Assembly (NCBI GenBank): GCA_046728935.1 | Contig: JBKPFS010000154.1 | Coordinates: 1 to 48,301, forward strand | Direction: 5' to 3' | Length of the DNA: 48,301 nt | From: DATAFO01 sp046728935 | GTDB taxonomy: Bacteria; Actinomycetota; Thermoleophilia; Solirubrobacterales; 70-9 | Shown: positions 41,030 through 48,301 of the stretch, one piece after another | Position numbering within the stretch: the first letter of the stretch is position 1 | Layout: each line of letters begins with the position of its first letter | The notes under the pieces: model-generated | Seen by the model: only the letters and a program-made list of their open reading frames with translations | The model's database searches: none | Told to the model about the DNA's origin: nothing | Translations under genes and position numbers: made by a program

Positions 41030-43276
41030 ATGACGACCATCACCGGCGCGGAGCGCCGACGGTTCTCACGGCCGCCTCCTGGCTTTCGCGACGGTTTGGT
41101 CCCCCGCGACCGACTCGTTTCGCGGTTGCTAGGGACATCGCACGTTCCGATCGCGCTGCTGGTGGCGCCTGCCGGCTACGGCAAGACGACGGCCCTGTTG
41201 CAATGGGACGCTGAAGATGAGCGACCGTTCGTTTGGTTCACGCTCGACGAGCGCCACAGCGACCCAGCTCGCCTGATCGGCTCGATCGCTCGCGCGTTGA
41301 ACGAGGTCGAGCCCATCGACGATGCGGTTTTCGCCGCCCTGTCACCGCCGCGGCCCAACACCGCGGGGGTCGTGGTCCCGCGCCTTTGCGAGTCACTTCT
41401 CGCCGCGCACAGCCCCGTTGTGCTGGTGGTGGACGACGTTCACATGGTGCGATCCCAAGATGCGCTCAGGCCCCTCGTTCGAATCGCAGAGAGCCTGCCG
41501 GCCGGATCCATGCTCGTCCTCGCCTCGCGCGACCAGCCGCAGATTCCGATCGGTCGCCTGCGCGCCAACCATCGGCTGATTGAGCTCAATGCCCACGACC
41601 TCGTCATGACGAGGTCCGAGGGGGCGAAGCTGCTCGATGCGGCGGGGCTGGAGCTGAGCCCGGGGGCAGCCGCGCGGCTCGTGGAGAGGACCGAGGGCTG
41701 GCCCGCCGGGCTGTACCTGGCGGCGCTCTCGCTGAAGGCCTCCGACGATCCCGACCGGGCCGCCGAGGAGTTCACGGGCGACGATCGCGGTGTCGCCGAC
41801 TACCTACGCGACGAGCTCGTGTCGGGACTGCCGTCGGACCAGCTCGCCTTCCTGGTTCGTACGTCTGTGTTGGACCCGCTGTCTGGTCCTCTCTGCGATG
41901 CGGTCTTGGAGCGGGAGGGTTCCGGCGAGATGCTCCGGCGCCTGTCGCGCTCAAACCTGCTTCTTGCCCCCCTTGACGGTCGGGACCAGGTGTACCGGTA
42001 TCACGCCCTGTTTCGTGAGACGCTGCAGGCTGAGCTCCGCCGGCTTCAGCCGGGGGAAGAGCGCGCCCTCCACGCCCGCGCTAGTGCCTGGTACGCGGAA
42101 CACGCCGACTTCGATCGCGCGGTGCCCCACGCGATCGCAGCCGGGGACGTCGAGCGGGCCGGGGAGCTGATCTGGGGCAGGACCGCGAGTTATTCAAGCG
42201 CTGGGTTGGAGCCCACGCTCGAGCGCTGGCTCCGCAGCTTCACCGAGGAGCAGATCGCCTCAACCCCGACGCTGTGTCTTGCCTTGGCCACCTGCCGGCT
42301 GTCGCAGGGTGACGGGGCGCAGGTCGAGCAATGGACCGCCACGGCCTTGCGCCTGCTCGCAGCCGGTGCCCGCGAGGATCGGGAGGCGCTACAGGTAACC
42401 GCCGCGGCCATCAAGGCGTCGGGCGCGGCCACGGAGGGCGTCGCCCGGATGCGTGAGGACTGCGCGCGGGCGTACGCCCTGCTCGCCGAGGACAGCCCGT
42501 GGCGGTCGCTGTGTCGCTTCATCGAGGGTGTCGCGTTCCACCTCGAGGGCGACAGGCGGCGCGCTCGCGAGGCGCTCGAGGAGGGGGCCCGGCGCGGCGC
42601 TGCGGCGGCCCCGCACATCCAGACCCTCTGCCTAGCACAGCTCGCCCTGCTCGCCCTCGACGAGGACGATCTCGACACCGCGACCGTGTTGACGGAGCGC
42701 TCGCTCGGGACCGCGGACCGCTACGGCCTCAACGAGTACTCGACCTCGGCCCTCCTCTTCGCGGTTGGGGCGCTCGTCCGGGCGCGCAGGGGTCGCGCCG
42801 CCGACGCGAGGCGCGACGTCAAGCGTGCGAGCGAGCTGCTCGAGACGCTCTCGGACCTCAGCCCCTGGTATGAAGCCGAGGCCCGCATCGCGGTCGCACG
42901 GGCCCTTGCGCTGCTGGACGACATCCCCGGGGCGAGGGCACAGCTCGCCGATGCCGGGCGTTTTGTGACGCAGGTGCCCGACGCCCCCGTGCTCTCGGAG
43001 TGGAGTCAACTCGCATGGCGGGAGGCCGACCCTGCCGCGGCGGTCGAGCGCTGGCCACTGACCCCCGCCGAGCTGCGCCTGCTCCACTTCATGCCAACGC
43101 ACCTCAGCTTCCGCGAGATCGCCGAGCAGCTCGTCGTCTCGGCCAACACGGTGAAGACCCAGGCGCAAGCGATCTACCGCAAGCTCGGTGTCAGCTCGCG
43201 CGCCGAAGCGGTCGCTTGCGCCGAGGCGGCTGGCCTGATCGAGCGCCGCGAGGTTCCCAGACGGGCGGACCCATGA
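41030..43276 (+). CDS. MalT-like LuxR-family transcriptional regulator (STAND ATPase)
   Basis: 748 residues. NTPase part: Walker A LVAPAGYGKTTALLQW, Walker B VVLVVDDVHMV, sensor LVLASRDQPQIP, and the STAND features RTEGWPAGLYLAALSLK and YRYHALFRETLQAEL. The middle is a long TPR-like helical region. The C-terminal LuxR HTH is LTPAELRLLHFMPTHLSFRE, then IAEQLVVSANTVKTQAQAIY. Such proteins oligomerise with ATP and an inducer and activate target promoters. It stands in the middle of the four palindrome-bearing promoters and is a candidate for their regulator (inference). Confidence 0.92.
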   Translation: MTTITGAERRRFSRPPPGFRDGLVPRDRLVSRLLGTSHVPIALLVAPAGYGKTTALLQWDAEDERPFVWFTLDERHSDPARLIGSIARALNEVEPIDDAVFAALSPPRPNTAGVVVPRLCESLLAAHSPVVLVVDDVHMVRSQDALRPLVRIAESLPAGSMLVLASRDQPQIPIGRLRANHRLIELNAHDLVMTRSEGAKLLDAAGLELSPGAAARLVERTEGWPAGLYLAALSLKASDDPDRAAEEFTGDDRGVADYLRDELVSGLPSDQLAFLVRTSVLDPLSGPLCDAVLEREGSGEMLRRLSRSNLLLAPLDGRDQVYRYHALFRETLQAELRRLQPGEERALHARASAWYAEHADFDRAVPHAIAAGDVERAGELIWGRTASYSSAGLEPTLERWLRSFTEEQIASTPTLCLALATCRLSQGDGAQVEQWTATALRLLAAGAREDREALQVTAAAIKASGAATEGVARMREDCARAYALLAEDSPWRSLCRFIEGVAFHLEGDRRRAREALEEGARRGAAAAPHIQTLCLAQLALLALDEDDLDTATVLTERSLGTADRYGLNEYSTSALLFAVGALVRARRGRAADARRDVKRASELLETLSDLSPWYEAEARIAVARALALLDDIPGARAQLADAGRFVTQVPDAPVLSEWSQLAWREADPAAAVERWPLTPAELRLLHFMPTHLSFREIAEQLVVSANTVKTQAQAIYRKLGVSSRAEAVACAEAAGLIERREVPRRADP

Positions 43277-43296
43277 CGCCCCGGCCCTGGGACTGA

Positions 43297-43317
43297 AATC
43301 ACCCTCATCGGGGGATG
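43297..43317. promoter_or_regulatory. 21-bp palindrome, copy 4
   Basis: AATCACCC, five bases TCATC, then GGGGGATG. It lies just after the LuxR gene and 136 bases before the CMD-SHOCT operon. Confidence 0.6.
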
Positions 43318-43453
43318 CCGTCAGGCCGGGCGCGGCGTACGGTCGTGCTATCGGCCACGTCGCCGAGCGACAACCCAACCCAGGAGGCCAGGCGTGCCGA
43401 CATGGGGGATCCGTGATCTTCACCGACCGCAATAGGCACGAAAGGAGACCCGC

Positions 43454-43819
43454 ATGGGCGCGGTAACCGAAAGCACCCGCGACGCGCTGGCGGGACTTTG
43501 CGCGGGCAGACCCGAGGCGCTCAAGGAGGTGATCGGGTCACCTGAGGAGTACCGGGCGGCCACGGGGTTGGATGAGCGGACCTTCGCGCTCGTCAAGATC
43601 GCGACCCTGATCGCGCTCGACGCGCCGCCTTCGTCATACGCGTGCCAGGTCGCCAACGCGGTCGAGGCCGGCGTCAGCTCCGAGGAGATTCTCGGCGTGC
43701 TGTACGCGGTCGGGCCACAGGTCGGCGGGCCGAGGGTCGTGGCTGCGGCGCCGGAGCTCATGTTGGCGCTGGGCCTGTCACTGCCCGACTCTACGGACTA
43801 CCCGGAGAATGGCGATTAG
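43454..43819 (+). CDS. Carboxymuconolactone decarboxylase (CMD/AhpD-like) family protein
   Basis: 121 residues, with AAAGGAG upstream. The single helical CMD domain is visible (LDERTFALVKIATLIALDAP, SSYACQVANAVEAGVSSEEI, LGVLYAVGPQVGGPRVVAAA). AhpD-type CxxC is missing; only one Cys is near that place, so peroxidase partner activity is doubtful. It forms an operon with the SHOCT gene three bases on. The upstream intergenic region holds copy 4 of the palindrome. Confidence 0.85.
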   Translation: MGAVTESTRDALAGLCAGRPEALKEVIGSPEEYRAATGLDERTFALVKIATLIALDAPPSSYACQVANAVEAGVSSEEILGVLYAVGPQVGGPRVVAAAPELMLALGLSLPDSTDYPENGD

Positions 43820-43822
43820 GAC

Positions 43823-44014
43823 ATGCCATTGATCAGACGCAGGCCGCTGCTGCGCGCGGCGGCCATCGGCGGTGGCGCCTACCACTTCGGCAAGCGACGC
43901 CAAGAGGCTGAGGAGCGCCTACGGCGCCTGGAGCAGCTTGGCGAGCTGCACGAACAGCGTGTCCTGAGCGACGACGAGTTCGCCGAGCAGAAGGCCAAGC
44001 TGCTGAACGGCTGA
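43823..44014 (+). CDS. SHOCT domain protein
   Basis: 63 residues. A basic, partly hydrophobic start (PLIRRRPLLRAAAIGGGAYH) and a C-terminal SHOCT module (RLEQLGELHEQRVLSDDEFA, then EQKAKLLNG). It resembles the SHOCT protein at 33345 in length and layout (both start MPL and have RR near the N-terminus), so the two may be paralogues. Confidence 0.85.
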   Translation: MPLIRRRPLLRAAAIGGGAYHFGKRRQEAEERLRRLEQLGELHEQRVLSDDEFAEQKAKLLNG

Positions 44015-44034
44015 GCGCGGCGGTGTCGCGTCGC

Positions 44035-44606
44035 CTAGACGAGCTGGCCGAGCTTGCGGATCTGGAACGCCCTGATGATGTCGGTCAACCCCTGCATCAG
44101 CGACCAGATGCCGGCGAACACGAGCAACACGTACTGCTTCTCGATGAAGAACTGACCGCCGGTCCAGAAGGCGAGGATCACCATCAGGATGCCGGCGATC
44201 AGGCTCAGCCACCAGAGCTCTGAGACCTCACGGCGGCGAACGCCTGGATGATCCAGAAGACGCCGACGATCAGGAACAGGAAGCCGAGGATGTCGGCGAG
44301 TGCGGCGAAGGTGTTCTCGGGACTGATCAGTGAGATCACGCCCGCGACCAGGAACAGGACGCCGAAGAGCCAGAACACCCACGCTCCCCGCTCGGCGAAC
44401 GAGGCGACCGCGAACTGCTGCACCCCTGTCGCGAGGAACATGATCCCGATGATCACGCCGACCGTGGTGATCGACGCCTGGTCGAACTGAAGGATCACCA
44501 GGCCCACGATCGTCCAGCCGACGCCGAACGCGATCCATAGCCACCAGAGCCCCGAGACGCCTCGGATCGCTTCCCGCGCCTCGGCCTCGGTGAACGAGCT
44601 CTCCAT
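44035..44606 (-). pseudogene. HdeD family (DUF308) membrane protein with a frameshift
   Basis: From an ATG at 44606 (AAGGAGGAG upstream) the frame gives GLWWLWIAFGVGWTIVGLVI and further DUF308 helices, then ends early at GG-stop near 44205. The next frame continues as VSELWWLSLIAGILMVILAF then QYVLLVFAGIWSLMQGLTDI to a stop at 44035. One missing base near 44230-44237 explains it: GCCGCCCGTGAG would restore the reading. The full protein would have ~190 residues and six helices, as is usual for HdeD. Error or real inactivation cannot be told apart here. Confidence 0.72.
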
Positions 44607-44708
44607 CCGCTCTCCTCCTTGGTAGATGCTCGGCGCGCCCGGCGCCGCAACGCGAAATCTACGCCGACGCGCGGACGCGGAGCTCACGGACTGTGAATGC
44701 TGCCCCCC

Positions 44709-45494
44709 TCAGCCGAGGGTCAGCGACTCGCCGGGGGCCAGCACCCCGGCCTCGACATCCGGCGCAAGCTCGGCGAGCTGAGCGACGAACTCGCGCGGGG
44801 GATCGCGCAGGAGCTCGGCTCGCCGCCCCTCGAGCCCCCTGCCGAGGAGGGTGCCCCAGTGGATCGGGATCGCGATCCGCGGCCTGAGGATCGCGGCCGC
44901 CTCGGCCGCAGTGCGGGCGTCGAGATGACCGGGACCGCCGACCTTCGGCCCCCAGCCGGCGATCGGCAGCAGCGCGACGTCGAGGCTGCCGGCGAGCTCG
45001 CTCATGCCCTCGAACAGCTCGGTGTCGCCGGCGAAGTAGATCCGCCGGCCGCCTCCCTCGAGGACGAAGCCGAGCGACTCCACCCGCCGACCGAACTGGT
45101 AGCGACGACCGTCGTGGACGGCCGGCACGGCCGCGACGTCGATCGCCCTCACGAGGGTCGAGTCGCCGGAGGCGAGCTCGACGACGTTTCGAAACCCACG
45201 GCGGCGAAACGCGCCCGCGCTGCGCTTGGGCGCGATCACCCGGGTCGGGCGTCCGATCCTGCGCAGCGAGGGGAAGTCGAGATGGTCGGGATGAAGGTGA
45301 GAGATCAGAACGGCGTCGATTCCCGAGGCGACGTCGGCGGCCGGAGGCTCGGCGTGCCTGCGGATGACTCCGAGCAGTCGCGAGCGCAGCACCGGATCGG
45401 TGAGCACCCGCACGCCCGCGAGCTCGATTAGCACCGTCGCGTGACCGACGTAGGTGATCCGGTCGGCGCCGGCGCTAGGTGAGGATGAGGACAC
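44709..45494 (-). CDS. MBL-fold metallo-hydrolase
   Basis: 261 residues from a GTG that directly follows the previous stop. ITYVGHATVLIELAGVRVLT is the family start; HLHPDHLD is the HxHxDH zinc motif; AAVPAVHDGRR and YFAGDTELFEGM give the later His and Asp ligands; IPIHWGT the last His. It belongs to the UlaG/RomA-like branch that hydrolyses phosphodiesters, lactones or N-acyl phospholipids. Substrate unknown. It is co-transcribed with the SHOCT membrane protein. Confidence 0.88.
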   Translation of the reverse strand: MSSSSPSAGADRITYVGHATVLIELAGVRVLTDPVLRSRLLGVIRRHAEPPAADVASGIDAVLISHLHPDHLDFPSLRRIGRPTRVIAPKRSAGAFRRRGFRNVVELASGDSTLVRAIDVAAVPAVHDGRRYQFGRRVESLGFVLEGGGRRIYFAGDTELFEGMSELAGSLDVALLPIAGWGPKVGGPGHLDARTAAEAAAILRPRIAIPIHWGTLLGRGLEGRRAELLRDPPREFVAQLAELAPDVEAGVLAPGESLTLG

Positions 45495-46835
45495 TCACGA
45501 GGCGGAGCCGAGGATCCGCCGCTTCTCCTGCTCGAACTCCTCCACCGAGAGGGCGCCCGAGTCGCGCAGGCCGGCGAGGCGCTCGAGCGCCGCCACGCGG
45601 TGCTCGGTCGGCGAGTCGGCCGTCGCCGTGCCCTCGGCGGCGAGTCGGCCCTCGCGCGCCGTTTGCATCCGCTCCGCTATCCGCTTCGCGGCGCCCGCGG
45701 CTGACGACGTCGCAACTCGATCAGGGAACTCGCGGATCACCTGCCGGCGCAGCGCCTCGACGCCGACCGCCAGCGCGACGACCAGCACCAGCGAAGGCAC
45801 TAGCCGATGGGTGGCGACGACCGGGTCCCACCAGAACAGCAGCACGAGCAGGAGCGCCAACCCGCCGTATGCGTACTGGGGCTGGCGAAGGTAGGGCGTG
45901 ATGGCTTCGCGCACGGAGGTCGCAAGTCCCGTTGGTCCGGCGAGCCAAGCGGCGAAGAGAATGAAGAGCCCGTAAGCGACGATCCCCTCGGCCGTCGCCA
46001 CGAGCAGGGAGGTCCCGATCGTCCAGGTCGCGTCCACGGCGGGCTCCGCGCTGGTCACATCCGCGAGCGAGTCGACGACCGCGTCTCCGGCGAGGTTGTG
46101 GACGAACAGCAGCAGCACGCCAATGGTGACGAGCGAGAAGCCCACGGCGCGAAGCGTCTCGCGCCGGCGGCCGCGGGCGAGGTAGATCGCGAGCGCATAC
46201 AGGGCCAGGGTCAGAGCGGTCAGACCCCACGCCAGCGTGCGCAGCAGGTCCACGCCGGTCTGCACGGTCTCGAGCTCGTCGGCCTGCATGACCTCGAGCT
46301 GGCCCGCGTCGGGTGGGAGCTTCGAGACCAGGTCGGCGCCGATCCCGACCTCGTCGGCCACCTGCGCGAGAATCGTCGAGAGATCGAGGGTGACGACGCC
46401 GCCGGTGGTGGAGACCGCCTCGGCGTCGTCGTCGATCACCGCGAGCAGCTTCTCGTGGGCGGTGCGGTTGGCGTCCTCCCAGAGGGCCTGGACGCGCGGC
46501 TCATCGAGGGCGCGTAGCGCCACCGCGCCCGTCGCCTGGCGGAGCGCGCCGGCGACAGGTCCGGCCAGGCGGTCGAGCTGAGGCGGAAGCCGCTCCGCGA
46601 CGGCGGCCTCGACGTCGACGTTGTCGTAGAGCTCCGTGACGAGGAAGGCCGCGACAGCGCTCCGGATCTCATTGTTGGCGAGCAGCTCGGTGCTGGTCTC
46701 GGTCCAGGTGTCGGTCTCGAGCACCTGGCGCTTGGCCCAGAGCGCGAACACGGAGAAGAAACCGATCAGCGAGGCGACGACGATGAGTGCGATCGGGAGC
46801 GCCCGTCGCGAGCGCGCGGCGCGGGTTCCTTCCAT
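45495..46835 (-). CDS. Large membrane protein with C-terminal SHOCT domain
   Basis: 446 residues. An N-terminal helix (PIALIVVASLIGFFSVFALW), a ~165-residue extracytoplasmic region with many small and acidic residues, then several helices (LAWGLTALTLALYALAIYLA, LVTIGVLLLFVHNL, LLVATAEGIVAYGLFILFAA, GGLALLLVLLFWW) and a cytoplasmic SHOCT module (LERLAGLRDSGALSVEEFEQ). No characterised family is recognised. GGAGGAG precedes the ATG. It forms an operon with the MBL hydrolase. Confidence 0.82.
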   Translation of the reverse strand: MEGTRAARSRRALPIALIVVASLIGFFSVFALWAKRQVLETDTWTETSTELLANNEIRSAVAAFLVTELYDNVDVEAAVAERLPPQLDRLAGPVAGALRQATGAVALRALDEPRVQALWEDANRTAHEKLLAVIDDDAEAVSTTGGVVTLDLSTILAQVADEVGIGADLVSKLPPDAGQLEVMQADELETVQTGVDLLRTLAWGLTALTLALYALAIYLARGRRRETLRAVGFSLVTIGVLLLFVHNLAGDAVVDSLADVTSAEPAVDATWTIGTSLLVATAEGIVAYGLFILFAAWLAGPTGLATSVREAITPYLRQPQYAYGGLALLLVLLFWWDPVVATHRLVPSLVLVVALAVGVEALRRQVIREFPDRVATSSAAGAAKRIAERMQTAREGRLAAEGTATADSPTEHRVAALERLAGLRDSGALSVEEFEQEKRRILGSAS

Positions 46836-46931
46836 CGAACTCCTCCTTGTGTCCGCGAGCCCGGCGCGCCCCGGCGCGGGGAGCGACCCGCCGGCTCTAA
46901 TGTGCGGCGATCCTACCGTCCCGCGCGGCCC

Positions 46932-47765
46932 TCATCGCTCGCCGACGAGCAGGGTCTGCACGGCCCGTCCGATCGGCCCGCGCTCGTCGTAGAGCGCCGT
47001 GTCGGTGATGCCGATGCCCTCGCGCTCCGGGATCGTGATCGCGTCGAGGCAGACCCACTCCGTCTCAGGGAGGCGGTGGAGGTGGACCGTCAGATCGACG
47101 TTGATGAACAGGAACCGGCTCAGGTCGAGCGTCGCGCTGACGCCGTTGCCGGAGTCCGCGGCGACCAACACGCGCTGGAGCGGCGTGAGCTCCTCGCCGG
47201 GGACGAGCGGTTGGCGGGTCCGCATCCACACCGTCGCGGGACCGGGCTCGAGGAAGGCGCCTGAGACGAAGCGGTACTCCATCGCCGTGTGGTAGCCGAC
47301 GTCCTGGCCCGTGTCGAAGAAGGGACGCGGCTCCGCGTCGCCGGGGCCGGGCGGGGAGAGTCCCGGGCGCAGGGTCCCCTCGAGGGTTCCGGTCGCGCCA
47401 CTGCCGCCGGCGCCGGTCAGCTCCACCGGAAGCTCGACCTCCGTCGCGCGAAGCCGCCAGGCCCTCGCACGGACCAGCTCCTCCCCCGACTCGTCGGCGA
47501 GCGTCGCCTCGACGAGCTCGACGCTGCGCCCGGGGCGCGCCACCCACGCTGAGACTCGAACCGGCGCGATCGGGACCGGCCTGAGGATCTCGTACGTGAC
47601 TCGCCCCACCTGCCGCACCCCGTCCTCGGCGGGCAGACGCTCGAGCTCGCGCCCGAGCAGGGCCGCTGGCGGGCCGGCGTGCTGGGAGCCGGGATCCCAG
47701 GGCCCTCGGGTGAGCTCGGTTGAAACGAAAGCGTCCCCGTCAGGGACGTAAAAGGCATCGGACAT
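46932..47765 (-). CDS. Acyl-CoA thioesterase-like double-hotdog protein
   Basis: 277 residues. Two hotdog halves are seen: the first with GPWDPGSQHAGPPAALLGRE and VTYEILRPVPIAPVRVSAWV, the second with RFLFINVDLTVHLHRLPETE, then WVCLDAITIPEREGIGITDT. This is the TesB/4HBT_3-like pattern of thioesterase family proteins common in actinobacteria. Substrate unknown. It is a single gene, divergent from msrB with a 24-27 bp gap. Confidence 0.85.
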   Translation of the reverse strand: MSDAFYVPDGDAFVSTELTRGPWDPGSQHAGPPAALLGRELERLPAEDGVRQVGRVTYEILRPVPIAPVRVSAWVARPGRSVELVEATLADESGEELVRARAWRLRATEVELPVELTGAGGSGATGTLEGTLRPGLSPPGPGDAEPRPFFDTGQDVGYHTAMEYRFVSGAFLEPGPATVWMRTRQPLVPGEELTPLQRVLVAADSGNGVSATLDLSRFLFINVDLTVHLHRLPETEWVCLDAITIPEREGIGITDTALYDERGPIGRAVQTLLVGER

Positions 47766-47789
47766 GAACCTCGTAACCTAGAGAGAGGC

Positions 47790-48197
47790 GTGATGGAGAA
47801 GCTCGAGAAGTCAGAGCAAGAGTGGCGGGAGGAACTCTCGCCCGAGGAGTACCACGTGCTGCGCGAGCAGGGAACCGAGCGCGCCTTCACCGGCGCCTAC
47901 TGGGACGAGAAGACCCCCGGCGTTTACCGCTGTCGCGGCTGCGGCCAGCAGCTGTTCAGGTCCGACACCAAGTTCGACTCGGGCACCGGTTGGCCGAGCT
48001 TCTTCGACCCGATGGACTCCGACGCGGTCGAGACGCGGGCCGACAACAGCTTCTTCATGCGTCGCACCGAGGTCGTCTGCAGCCGCTGCGGGGGCCATCT
48101 CGGCCACGTCTTCGAGGACGGCCCCGAGCCCACCGGGTTGCGCTACTGCATTAACTCGTCCTCGCTCGATCTCGATCCCGAGGCAGAGCAGGGCTAG
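47790..48197 (+). CDS. msrB: Peptide-methionine (R)-S-oxide reductase
   Basis: 135 residues from a GTG (or the ATG three bases later). MsrB features: EYHVLREQGTERAFTGAYWD, two zinc CxxC pairs (CRGC and CSRC), FDSGTGWPSFFDPM, GGHLGHVFEDGPEPTGLRYC with the catalytic Cys in RYCINS. It reduces methionine R-sulfoxide in oxidised proteins. Its TAG and the stop of serS share the four bases CTAG, tail to tail. Confidence 0.95.
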   Translation: MMEKLEKSEQEWREELSPEEYHVLREQGTERAFTGAYWDEKTPGVYRCRGCGQQLFRSDTKFDSGTGWPSFFDPMDSDAVETRADNSFFMRRTEVVCSRCGGHLGHVFEDGPEPTGLRYCINSSSLDLDPEAEQG

Positions 48198-48301
48198 CCG
48201 GCTGAGCCCGACGGAATCCTGGCGGGGGCGCCCGCCTCGACCAACGCTTCCGGCAGCTCCACCGAGCGATCGGCGCGCTGGTGGTTCTCGAGCAGCGCGA
48301 T
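48194..48301 (-). CDS. serS: Seryl-tRNA synthetase, C-terminal end (partial)
   Basis: The last 35 residues are visible on the minus strand. IALLENHQRADRSVELPEAL closely matches the end of bacterial SerRS, where an ENHQ-x-DGS motif near the C-terminus precedes V-x-(I/V)P-x-x-L. The frame is open to the window edge. Here the Gly of DGS is Arg. The enzyme charges tRNA-Ser. Confidence 0.85.
   Translation of the reverse strand: MALLENHQRADRSVELPEALVEAGAPARIPSGSAG

Noticed and set aside
1..48301. CRISPR arrays, rRNA genes, transposons
   Set aside because: No regularly spaced direct repeats, rRNA sequence or transposase motifs were found on either strand.

Overview
The window is GC-rich, almost gap-free bacterial chromosome. 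Its content fits Actinomycetota, and I would guess Thermoleophilia (Solirubrobacterales-like): a group 1 and a group 2 sigma-70 factor, a type IA topoisomerase with an archaeal-like N-terminus, nrdR-nrdJ, Tat-exported ferritin-like proteins, and DUF6421, DUF6325, DUF7144 and SHOCT genes typical of that phylum. The class-level guess is inference; the phylum is fairly secure. No phage or insertion-sequence transposase was seen, and no stretch over 300 bases lacks a gene.

Left part (1-16.3 kb). A compact minus-strand set (PLP aldolase, SDR, DUF6421) is divergent from an Lrp/AsnC regulator. Next comes a PD-(D/E)XK homing-endonuclease-like gene whose frame runs through a tRNA-Tyr gene into an AbrB domain. 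Housekeeping genes follow: CsbD, the principal sigma factor, FolE2, PgsA, malic enzyme, a family 5 uracil-DNA glycosylase, two ferritin-like proteins, a thioesterase, a permease-YHS protein behind a CsoR-type operator, and glycosyltransferases with a DUF2304 protein.

Middle (16.3-32.8 kb). A GroES-like protein with a zinc ribbon and tRNA-Thr(CGT) precede a minus-strand operon read as topA, tmk, holB, histidine kinase, response regulator. topA is cut by an in-frame TAG. A siroheme enzyme, a hexapeptide-repeat protein, a broken membrane/zinc-ribbon gene, an SDR and a hemolysin III protein follow. The nrdR-nrdJ operon has NrdR-box-like sites, and nrdJ contains a LAGLIDADG intein. A second sigma factor sits behind a clear sigma-70 promoter.

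Right part (32.8-48.3 kb). This looks like an envelope or stress accessory region: DUF6325, several SHOCT proteins, a GAP-family protein, a holin-like/phosphatase fusion, DUF2252, SulP, DUF7144, a MalT-like LuxR regulator, a CMD protein, a frameshifted HdeD and a large membrane protein. Four matches to one 21-bp palindrome (8-5-8 layout) lie upstream of four of its transcription units, which suggests a local regulon. MBL hydrolase, thioesterase, msrB and the 3' end of serS close the window.

Several genes carry single-base lesions (topA, TM/zinc ribbon, HdeD, an AI-2E-like remnant). These may be real decay or sequencing errors, and raw reads would decide.
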